Positions 28,401 through 40,400 of a stretch of 64,000 nt of DNA are shown here, one piece after another (the first letter of the stretch is position 1; the number at the start of each line of letters is the position of its first letter). Under the pieces are notes generated by a model, which ran no database searches, had not been told where the DNA came from, and saw only the letters and a list, made by a program, of their open reading frames with translations. The position numbers were made by a program, and so were the translations under genes. This DNA comes from Heterobilharzia americana (Eukaryota > Platyhelminthes > Trematoda > Strigeidida > Schistosomatidae), in the NCBI GenBank assembly GCA_944470555.2, contig OX104130.1, forward strand, positions 50,377,491 to 50,441,490. Direction: 5' to 3'.

Positions 28401-31400
28401 CATTGAGCCACTGGGTCAGAATCTAGTGCTCCATATTTCCAACTTCTGTTAGCTCACGACATAAAAGTTTTACCCAAACTTCATCTTCATTTCTAAAAGC
28501 AGTTTGCATACATGTCTCATGAAAAGTCAGTGGATTATAAATAATTATCAAAAACACCCATCCCAAAATTCTGAGGTATTCAATTAGAACTTGTAATACC
28601 TACGATTATAGATTGAGAAGAACTTAATGAACTTTGATAGTGCTGACCAAACAGTTTCCATTATTTTGATGTTTAAGCTTATAAAAAAATTGCATAGATT
28701 CTTTAGCATAGCAAAACAGTAGTGGAACTAGATCATTTCACCTAAGCAAGGCCTGATAATGGAATAAACTGAGTGAACAAAGCTGATTTTCAAACCTAAG
28801 CAACTAAATTGGAGATGGAAAAGCCACCAATGCCGCCTAATTGATCATTGTGCTGAATACATATCTAACAAGTCATTCATACACGGGCAATATGATCACT
28901 ATTTGACAAGGGATAAATTCACATAATCCCGGATCATTTTCTTTGAGACTTACTTTTCAGCCAATAAAACAACTATTTATTCTCGTGTGGTTGGTTGTTT
29001 TCACCACAACTCTTATTTTTAATTTATGCTAAGTGCCGGCTTAGATAAGTAACGTGAATTTCTGGTGTAATTAATCAATGTTTTAGTCCATTTTTACATA
29101 GATCGGCTCCTACCACTTAACACCACACTCAGATTTCACGAACAGTAACCGTCCTACCAATTACCTCCAATCAACCAACATCTATCAATGTACGCCGCAA
29201 CTCTGATCCTCTTAGCTTGGTGGATACACTATAAAAGTGATCGACAGAATTCCGTCAGCACTCAGCACTAGATAAAATGAAATTGGTTGCTCTCCCGCGA
29301 CGAATCAATGTAGAAAACTCTGTTGTTTCTGAGAGGAAGTATATGTCAGTTATCCTAGCTCTAATTTCTCACTTACATTCCAGCTGCCATTACTATTAGT
29401 CACTTTCAATAAAAAATGTGGGAATTCAGTCCAGTTCACATTCGAGAGAGCTGCTTTGGTGATAATTGACATTTGTCATACTCTTATACTACTTTTATGC
29501 TAATCAGTAGGCTGATTTTGTATCTTTTATTTGAACTCAAATACAAAGGAGAAACAGTCAATCAGTAACAGATATTATTATTAGAGGTTAAATACAATTT
29601 AATTACATCAATAAACTAGTTGGTGAAAATGCACCACCTATTCATTGTATCAGGTCAATAAGAATGACCCGTCAAATACTCAGCGCATACTAAATTCACT
29701 GATCTGTAATGTCGAATCTGTCATTAAATGTTAAACCCAGAGAAACAGAAGTTCTAAATAACACGATGTCTATAATAGCCTTAATATGAACCGCAATTAA
29801 TTATCATTGTACCATTATTAGTTGTTTTCACTATCAAAAAGCAAGTAAGTATCTTTTGAGCTAGGTAAACTAGGAAAGTTTTTTTAATTCTATGCAATAA
29901 TTCTTAGTGTATTTATTGGTTATTTCCCAAAAATGTTTGAGCATTAACTTACGTATCTTGTAATGGTTTAAGGGTGCACAAGGGGAACTTGGTATGGCTG
30001 GAAGTCCTGGAAGTCCAGGGTTAGACGGACAACCTGGAACTGATGGAAGTCCTGGAGAGCCTGGTGCACCAGGTGAACAAGGTCTTCCAGGGCCTCCTGG
30101 TCCACCTGGACGTCCTGGTTTAGATGGAGCTCCTGGTACTCGTGGTGAAAATGGTGCACACGGGATGAATGGAGTACCTGGAATTAAAGGAGGATCAGGA
30201 CCAATCGGACCAGTTGGTCTGCCAGGAGCAAGTGGGACACCAGGACATGCTGGACCAATGGGATCTATGGGACAGGTTGGACCAAGAGGACCAACGGTAA
30301 GCCACTACAATTTTAAGTTTCGCTATAACTATAATATAGATATCGATCAACTATTTTCGAACAAACTAAATTCATTTTTTAGCATTTCACCAGAAAGTTT
30401 GTTCATAGCTTAATCATAAGTCTTACTACTTTCACAGTAGAATATTAATAGCATCTCTCATACCAGTCTATACCTTTATACTACGACAGAGTCATATATT
30501 CAGATGGAAATAGTGTCAATCGCCCTCTTATTTACCAAGCTTACTTGATTCCACTGATAATCAATCGAAGTAACCCTATTATACGAAGCATCCGAATACG
30601 TTTGAGAACTTGAAAAGTCTATTAAATCAACTTAATTCATAAATATAGTGCAATGAGGCGCTTCAAAGGCCATTCCAAACTACTGCATAAATGTATTTTT
30701 GGTGCTTATGAAGAATCAACCTACCTAATAATTAGTGTTAACCTATTGGCTGTCTTTTTTTAAATATGTCTGATAAAATCACTTATTGTGGAAATAGCCA
30801 CAAAGGTTGAAGAGATAATTACTGATGTAGGTGTCCTTGGCAAGACGGCCTTTGAAATCATCTTACATGGATAAACCCACCGCATCACACATATCCGAGA
30901 CATTTGCGTGGTAGATGAGGACAACAGGAAATGTGATGTGAAACAGGACTTAACTAAAAATTACCTTATAATAAAATCATATAACATGATGCAGTGTTTC
31001 ACGTATATCCTAAGTTGAACAACGAAAGTGCAAATAACTAAGTGAGCCATTATAAAAGACTTAACTGAAGTGCTTCTGTACAATGATAATTTATCCAAAT
31101 ATCGACCACAGCGTAAATAAATAAGCCTGACGAAGTAAGAAACGGTACACGAATAAAAGCAAATATCTCTGTTTTATCGTCATCAGAAAACTTTTCTCTA
31201 CAGGAATCTAATTCTTTTTCAGAAATAAAAATGATTAGATTTTATTACTGATAGATGGAAGGTAAAAACAGCAATTCTACCTCCAGAACATAATTATTCA
31301 TATGTGATAAATGTCCTGAACTTAAATTATGTCACCTCACAGAAGTAATATGAATTTTTTTTTTGACTGAGTAGGTCCATTGATAATGTATGTCTTACAA

Positions 31401-34400
31401 CAATGAGTGGTTTAGTCCTAAAACATCTTTAGGATATATTTTAGAATGTTTACTGTAAGTTCTAAAGATTCTTTATTTTCCACTATTCTATCAAATGTGT
31501 TATCTCAAAACTTACATAGTTCATTTTAGGAGAATTCTAAAAAACATGCACCCACAATGCATCATTCTTAGTTCAAAGTGGTGGAAAATACTTGTAACTC
31601 ACGTGGATGATCATAATCGTGTTGTGTTCTCTGAGCTGAGTTCTTCAATCGTGGAGCTTTCAGCGTCTTTTCAGATGACATCATCAGCAGTAAATTCAAT
31701 ATGAAGTGAGCTGTCACTATCACTCCATGACTGACTTAGTAGCTTCCACTGACAAACCGTTTTGCGGTTGGTTGTTTCTCCATGGGGAAAAGAATATCTT
31801 GAAGAAGAACGGCTACCCACGAAACTTTATCAGAGGATGCCTATTCCATGCATCACTTGCTACAAAGTCATCGATAGAAATCAACAAATGGATCATCCTA
31901 CCAAATACGAAGAATATATCAGAGATCCTGACAAGACTACTGAGACCACTTGTAACTGGTGTGGATCATAGACTAACAAATTCCCTTCAAACCAAAAGAC
32001 GCAACAGCCAAAGTAGACGAACTAAATGTCACTTACAAAATCAAATACAGTAATTATGATCAACACTATATTGGGAAAAGTGATCTTCCTCTTCTCCTTC
32101 GTTTACATAGACACCAATTGGCTGTTAAACGTCATGACATTTCATCTATCATTTCAGTTCACGTGGATAGCTATGGACACGAATTCAATTTTGACAACGT
32201 GAAAATCTTGGACAGAGGAAACACAAAGAATATCCGAGAATTCCTAGAAGTACGGCATTCAGGTCGGTCAGCAACCAATAGGTGAGTAGACATAAACCCA
32301 ATCTACCAATCAATAAGAAGAATGATAAACAACAAAAGGTTACAAGTCAAGTAGAGGAACAGCCAACAAGAAAATAGATACAGTCAATGACACAACAGCC
32401 AAGAGAAACAACCAGCCATAAACCAGTTTTCCACCGCAAGCTAGTAAATCATTCATGGAGAGATATTGAAAGCTCACTTCATAGTGAAGTTAATGCTAAT
32501 GATGTTGTCTAGAAAGACGATGAAAGCTCCATGATTAAAGAATCCAGCTCAGAAAACACAAAGCAACCTAGTGCAAAGTGGAATTTATTGAGTCATTTGT
32601 AAAATATTGAAACGAAAGTGATTAGTCTGAGTAAATCAAAAGGAATAAGATTTATGTGAATTGGTCAATCGTTAGAAACCAGTATGGTTTCCAAACTCTG
32701 AGTACTGTTCAAAGCCTGTCGAAAAGGAATTAATTGTAATCTAAATAACATAACGATAAAATATTTTGCCTCTTCACTGAGTTGTGCAGGTTCCGATCGC
32801 TTATGGAGAGTTAATTCCCACAAGGTTGAATATTTACTTTGCTGATAAGCTCATTAGACAGCGGGTTGCTAAAAAGCAGAAGCATTCTCAAATACCCATG
32901 TACGCTACTAACCTGAAGCTTAAGAATCAAATTTGAACCACTAATCAATGAAGTATTTGTGCTCATCCTCCGTATTTGGCTATGGTTAAATGAGTAAGAA
33001 GGAAGTAAGGAAGTTACTTAGTGCTTGAGCTGACCGATCAGACAAACAGCACAACTTCGTATCAATTTCATCAGAATACTATTATTTACAATATGTCCTC
33101 GGGGTTCCTACTGGAACATAGGGCTTCAGTAGCACGTCTCCATTTCACTCTCTTCTCTGCAGTCTTTTATACATGGCTCCAAGACTCCTCACAAACTTGC
33201 ATTTCTTCCTCACATCATCTCCTTCATGTCACCCTAGTCTCAGTCGCCCGACTCGTCGTTTCCCCTTCGGATTCCACTCGACGGCCTGACATGGCGCGTG
33301 ATGTCACCAACTGGTCTCTTCAGTGTATGCTTAGTCCAATCCATCTCCACTTCCTTCTGCATGTTTGTTGGATGATGGATTGTTGGTCGGTTCGTTCACA
33401 GAGACCCTTGTTGCTTATTCTTATTATTCTGGTCATCTGATCTGATCTTCACTATCGAGTGAGCGTATGTCGTAGCTGTTGATGAATGTGTGTAGTTTGT
33501 TGAGAGGGCTTTTCGTAACGCGCCAAATCTCTCAACCATCACATACAAGCACTGATTTGACTGACATTAGTGTTGAAAATCTGGATCTTGTTCCACATAT
33601 TCTGAGTGCATTAGATCTCCACACTGGTTTCGGATTAATGCAGGGAGGCCTGTCTTGCTGTCTTTTCCACCCTGGCTTTGACATCCTCATCTGTGCCGCG
33701 TGTAGTTGAAACGATGCTGCCTGCCTAGGTAGATCAAAGAGACAACCTCCTTTAGGTTTCTCCCGTTCATGGTGATTGATGCTTGTTGTTGATGCTGTTG
33801 TTGGTTGGGTATCTTCATCACCTCCGTCTTCTCTGCATTCACTTGAAGTCCCGTCTTCCCTGCCCTGCCCTGACGTGCCCTGCCCTGCCCTACCCTACCC
33901 TACCTCTTCTGTCAACTTGTTAGTTTTCGTCTGTAGATTTTCAAGTTTGTACGATATCAGACATAAATCATCATCCGTGAAGTGCAAATCTTCTAGGGTC
34001 TCCTCATCGGTCAAACAGCGTATGTCCATCTTCTCCCCCCCTCCCCCCCACGGTTTGTTGCTCGATCCAGTCCAGTTCAGTCGACCACAATCAGGGAGAT
34101 CATGGGTGATAGTAGGCGGCAGCCTTGTCTTACTCTTGTCTTCACTTCAAAGGCATCAGTGAGTAGCTTTCCATTGTGAATCACTTGGAATGTAGCATGA
34201 TATAGCATAGCATATAGCTGTTGAATGAGATTGATAAAGGTTTGTAGTATTCTGTAGCATTGAAGCAGCTGCCTACCAAATTACTTTTCAGTTGACGCTG
34301 TCAAAGGCTTTTTCAAACTCGATGAATTTGAGGTAGAGAGTTGACTTCCATTTGATGCTCTGTTCTATGATGATACCTAGTGTTGCAATTTGGTCCGCAC

Positions 34401-37400
34401 ATGATTTGTACTTCCTGAATCCAGCCTGTTTTATTATTCATTAGATCGTAAGTCCTTCTCAGCTGTGAGCTGAGAAAAATATTCCAGAATGAAGGAAACC
34501 TAATAATTCTAAATTTTTAAGATATAAAAACTATGATCATTCTTATCTCTAGTTCTAATTGATGTCTTTTACGTATAAACAGGGTGCAATAGGACCAGTT
34601 GGGGAGCAGGGATTGAAAGGTGCGATTGGGTTACCAGGGGTCATGGAGACAGTGGAGATATTGGCGATCCTGGTCTTGATGGTGAAACTGGCCCGGAGGG
34701 TCCTTCAGGGGCTGTAGGACCTCCAGGACTTCCAGGTCCTGTTGGAGACCAAGGTCCCGAAGGTCCAGTTGGCGCTTCTGGACCACCTGGACCAGCAGGA
34801 TATGATGGTCCACCAGGAGTGGATGGAAAAGATGGACTGGCTGGCAAAGATGGGAAGCCTGGACCCCAAGGTCTACCTGGTGAGCAAGGTACTGTTGGGA
34901 AACCAGGTCGAAGAGGTGATCGTGGGCCACCTGGACCACAAGGAAAGAGAGGACGAAAGGGTCAAGAAGGAGTAATGGGACCTCCAGGAGTCTATGTAAG
35001 TTATTTATTGATTTACAGCTTTCATAAATACTGCGTCAGCTTGACAATGAATTCGTATGCAAAAGTAAACACTACTTGTGTTAGTACTACTACCGTTTTC
35101 CAAAGCTGTCAACGTCTCCGTCATCTTCCACCGTTTGAGAATATTAATAATGACCTTAGTTACGTTCGTCACAAGAATATACAATCTTCACTTTAGTTTT
35201 GAGCGATCTGTTTTATGACGTTTACTCGTAGCATTTCTTCCATGAATGACTTTATTTTACCTGTTGCAAGTTCATTGTATATTATGAACTTAGGATAAAA
35301 AGAAACAATGATTTTTATTGTGGTACGCATAGAGTAACATCTATAAATACTGATGCTGTTCTTCGTCAATTATACAACTTATCTTTCATCGAATTCATTA
35401 TCAATTACGTAGGTAACTTTTGTCACTGGGTCGTCACAAGGCCAAAAGATAATTATAGTGTAATAGGCTGAATTACATCAATATCCTAAAACGATATTTA
35501 CAGTCTAAACAATATAACCAAACATTTTCAGACGCTGAGCTAATGTTGTCAACTTATGTTTTAAATTTGAATGTCCTAGAAACCTTTGTTCATTGGTGGG
35601 AACGAGCCAATTTTAAATTAGTTGCCTTCCATCAACTTTTAAAACTAATCTTATATGCTTAAAATTTAGAATTTGACCAGTAAATTGATGTACAGACAAG
35701 AAATTCTGTCATCTTCATAGGGTGCTATAGTAAAAAGCAGTATCAGGAAACCACTGATCATGTTCACACTCATCTATAGCAAATTATTTCTCTCTGTCAT
35801 CTAAACTACATTTATAATCATAAATTGACAACTGACAATTTATGAATTCAACAGTTTTCATACAAAATTGGAGGTCTTAAGATGACAAGCATGAACTTCT
35901 CAGAAATAATTTAAGACAAAGGCTATCAGTTACCCAGCTAAATACAATACAATTATTAGTGTTCACAACAGAGCAAAAAATACCTATCAAACCTTGATAA
36001 GTTCTTCATCGAAGAAAATGAAGGTTTCTTATTCAGGATTTTTTAAATCTGCCTGATAAACACTAAATATGTTTCCATTCCAACCATAACATATATTTAT
36101 ACTCTATTGTTCGATGATATCTTAGGTAAAAAGTTGTCTTCTTATACAGCTTCAAAGTTTCCTTCAGCCTTTTAAATGCCGCCTTATCTCCTCATAAACG
36201 TTTTGATCCCTCTTTTACCAACGAACTAAGTATAAATGTTACGGATAACGATTTAAATTTTAATATTTCGAAAATTTTGTCTACAACTGTTATTATTATT
36301 TTGTAAGCAGGTAGATGAAGTGTAAATTTTTGAAATCATTTCTAAAGTGGGAACTGATTAGTAACCGCGCTCTCTTTCATAAAGCTTTGTTTAATCTCTG
36401 CTACTGTGAATACAGATCTCAGTAATTTGACTGTATATCATTTGAATGCATAAATGACAGAAAATACACTATTCCTACTAGTCTCGTTGATAAGATTTTG
36501 GTGAAAGGTGATTTGAGTAGCAGACTAGTACCATTCCATACTTTATCTTACAAAAGTTTTAGAAGCTCGGTTTATACTAAAACAAATGAAAAAAATCTCA
36601 GCTCATTACATGATAATAAGGATGCTAATTACAAAATCTTAGCTGTAGAAAATACTTTCTGTGTACAGAAAATGAATAGTGTCATGCAAGATTCCATTAT
36701 CAACAGTATAACTGATGACAACACCTTGAACAGAAAACCTAATCAAAGGGAATCCTTCAATGTAGGCTCAGCGTGTACATAATGAAGTCAGGGAAAAAGT
36801 AAGCCTAAAAATAAATTTCCGTCAGGATTTTCTATTTTAAGGACATTACGCATTCGAGGAGTATGCAACTCATGTTGTTGCTCTAAATCTAACTGCTGAG
36901 TTACTTCTACTTAGTTTGCATATGTAGTGTAATTGACATTTTAAGTAGTATCACAAGTAGTAGTATACATTATAAGATCGACATTTTCCATTTAGTGAAT
37001 TTTGTTAACTTTCAGTTTACATGACTGGCTATTTTCTCCGTTTGACATCAGTACACCACCTTAAAATGTGTTCATTACTCGAATGAGGTTTGGCAAGAAA
37101 CCCGATGATGACAGGTGAATACAGCTTTAAGTGAATCATAATGAGATCCTAGAAGCATGTTACTGATGTTAATTAGGTTCAACTAGCAAACATTTTAGAG
37201 AAGGCACTGAATTACTGTTATATAAATATGGTAAGTTTTCAGGCTAATGGTTAGGAGCGAGACGATTCATATCACTTTACTGAAAGTAGTTGAACGTAAA
37301 AATGCATTTTTTTTATGGAAGTAATATGTTTTTTCAATATACATTAATAAACTTGTTTTTTTCTGTATCCTGACCATAGAATGAAAGTTACATATTTCTA

Positions 37401-40400
37401 CTTTAATCATAACTATGTCTACTCTTTAAATGCTTTTAACCATAATTAACTAGTTCAGATGGTTATGGTTAAGTTATTTTTACTCATTTCATGTGTATTA
37501 AGTAGTTATTTTAGGTGGAAATCAAGTGACTTTGAAAGTTATTCCAACAATTGCTAAGATTACCATTTTACGACGAAACTACTTTTCCAGTCAGTATAAA
37601 GGAACCCAATTGTCTGTCGAAGTATTTCCAAAAATGGCGTTCTAAGTAGCCCAAGTAGATCCTGGCGCCAAATGAAATATACGCAACTCTTAGGTGAAAG
37701 TTCGTGTCTACCTACTGTTCAATATAGTGTGATGTCGGGAAATGGTTAATTTCATTTATAGGAACAAAACAGTCATTTATACAAATAATATTACCCCTAT
37801 TCTTTGAGCCTGCTATCTCTTTACTTTGCTTTATTCTTTTTTTATAAAGGGTGTTATCGGTTTAGTTGGTATACCTGGTCCAAATGGTGGGACTGGAGTA
37901 GATGGTGCACCTGGTGACCCTGGGCTTCCTGGTCTTCCTGGTACTGATGGTCGTCTAGTAAGTGCCAGAGAATACAACAATTACTTCATGCAGTTTATAC
38001 TTTTGAAAAATCGATGCAGAAACCCATTAATTAAATTCAATAAATCAAAGAGTAAATGATAACAAGCCCAAATGGTAAATACTCCAGTAACTTGAGTGAC
38101 TCTAAAAGCAACACTGAAAACTATTGAGATAATCAATTGGACTTCCCTATTTATGATAGTTTTGTCCTTGCCAGATGAAATAAATAAACTAATTTAGTTA
38201 TTTCGATAGTCGTTGGTGTGACCTCAGAGTCACTCTTTAAAGTCACTCAATGACCTTGTGGTTTAAATTGATTGATGTTGGCGTTAGGCATCTTTTGAAT
38301 ATGGGTACTTTCACTGATGGATCATAGTAAAAGGTTAGTATCTGAATTCCTACTAATAAGTTTCATTGAAATAATCAGGCAGGATATGTATTTTGTGTTG
38401 TTTCAACTACACAAAACCCTACAAGGGCTTTTAGACACCAATGTTAGCTTCATAAGGATTTAGAAGAAGTACTATCTAGACTAAGGATTTAACAGATGCA
38501 CTAATATTTTGACTGTCTACTACATCTTCAGCTGAAAAATTTTAATAATGTTATAGTCTGTTAAAATCATGATGGGATATCAACCTTTCAAAATGAAATC
38601 TGATTAGTAGTCACTTATTTTCGAATTCAGTTGTTAGGTCATAGGATCTTTCAATTAAAAATTACCGATATGAAGACGACTGCGATAAAGGTTTCATTCC
38701 CAGTTCAGACATCATACCCAGAGCAATACTGACTGTATTTTTAAATCCATTATTTACGTAATATTCTTAAAAGTGGAAGATGATCAAATTTATTGTCTGA
38801 TTTGAAAATTTTGTCTCTTAGAATATGTAAACCGCATGAAGAACACTGCAGTTATGTGTTTTGATAACTTAAATATCGTCAGTGAAATGTTTAGAATTCC
38901 TCCATTTTACTGAACCATACAGTAAAATTTGTCCAATATGGTAGAAGTAATACAGTACGAGTAATTTTCTGTCTAGTTGTTGAGGTTGTAGTGAACAAAA
39001 TGCCTATTGTAAAACTCATCATAAGACCTCAGAATCTCAGTGGAATCCATCTAGTTTGAATACTTTATAGATTAGACCAGTAATATTGTCGAGGTATACT
39101 CGAATAACCTTAAAGAACGCATTCTTTCGACATAGCCACTGATAACCAGCCTGAGGACACGCAGTCACCTTGTAAACCAAAAGCATCAAGTAGTATTCCA
39201 CGATATCCCAGAAACTTCCTCTAAAAAGTGTAATCATGCATAATACCGAGCACACTTAATGAAAACGAAACCATCAACGTAGAGGACTAGCAGGTGAAAA
39301 CGTTATGGAACCGGTTGTTACTAAAAAATGCTACAGCTGCCACTTATACACGTGAACGGGATTTCTTATTATTCTTTGATCTCAAATAGTTCATCAAAGA
39401 CAGTCACTTAACTGTTGTTATAAGCTTTAAATAAACAGCTCATGAAGAGGCTACTAGCAAGAGGCCATGAGTATGTGTTCGTTTCAGGGTTCAATTAATC
39501 CCGGAGAATTATAACTAACTGTCGATTTAACGAAGATGCATTGGTTTAATTTCTTTTTCGTAGTAATCGAAGGAATTGGTACATCTTGAAGCATGTTGTG
39601 AAATCATGAAAGCCATTGAATTAATTTTCGTTCAACATTAAAGATTAGCCAACTTCGCCCCACCAAACTAATGATTCTTTCATTATACTAAGTGTATTTC
39701 ACAGCCGTCTAGAGGTAACTTTCTGCAACATATGACCTAATTCACCCCTAACCCTGACTTGACAGGTAATTAATTCCGTGTCTAGTTTTTACCTCTCTTA
39801 CCACAATTTATCCAAGCAATTAATCAAACACATTCCTCGCCGACTTCCGCACAACGAAAAACAAAGTATAAATGCTAGTTTTACTCTTATCTCTGATATC
39901 TGAAGCATATATATGCGGCAAAATGATGTTTTCACAAGGTTTAATAGTTCATTAAAACGAAACAAGTGATTTCATGCATTTTAAGCACAATAAAGAATAG
40001 TAACTGACTTTGCTTAACATGCACTCATTGCAGAGCTATGAATCGCCTTGAAATGAGTAAAAGGTCAACAGAAAGCTCTTTAATTGAGTTATGTGATAAC
40101 ACTAAGCATTAAATCTTAAAAAGAATGAATTTCTTATAAAATGAGTAACAGTTCAACCGGTCATGTTCATCACAGATTCATATTTTTGATTGGTTCGGCC
40201 AATGTTACACTAGTGGTTAGAAGAGATTAGATTAAAGATAGCGTAAAAATGTTACCCTTCTCAAACTGAAGAAGTCAAACATCTTTGTACTTCCATTTAG
40301 TGTGCATATTTTACTTGTCTATGAGCTCTTAAAAAGACAGCAAAGCCAAAAGCCTCTTAATATTAGACGGGAATTAACATTAACTGACTGATTTATCTTC

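Larger units (their letters stand above)
23326..29972 (+). other. Collagen intron 4 (6647 bp)
   Basis: Its repeats are a facing SINE pair (26.7-27.2 kb), a palindromic repeat (27.3 kb), a Penelope 3'-end pair (27.4-27.9 kb) and a SINE with ribozyme (28.2 kb). The stretch 23.4-26.3 kb has nothing recognisable. A slightly GC-richer block at about 29090-29290 resembles repeat DNA but could not be assigned. Confidence 0.65.
30297..34582 (+). other. Collagen intron 5 (4286 bp)
   Basis: It holds a Penelope remnant with inverted flanks (31.6-32.6 kb) and a minus-strand RTE copy (33.1-34.5 kb). The segment 30.3-31.6 kb has nothing recognisable. Confidence 0.7.

Noticed and set aside
33776..34162. 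Plus-strand open frame of 128 codons (Ser/Pro-rich), with an identical-looking minus-strand frame at 54398-54799
   Set aside because: Both are antisense shadows of the RTE copies. The real coding strand shows reverse-transcriptase motifs ([10 protein letters not shown], the FTDD region).
34637..34647. Splicing explanation for the exon 6 frame slip
   Set aside because: No GT..AG pair of usable size surrounds the slip, and starting the exon at the internal AG (34636-34637 region) leaves phase 1 after a phase-0 donor. A missing base explains it better.
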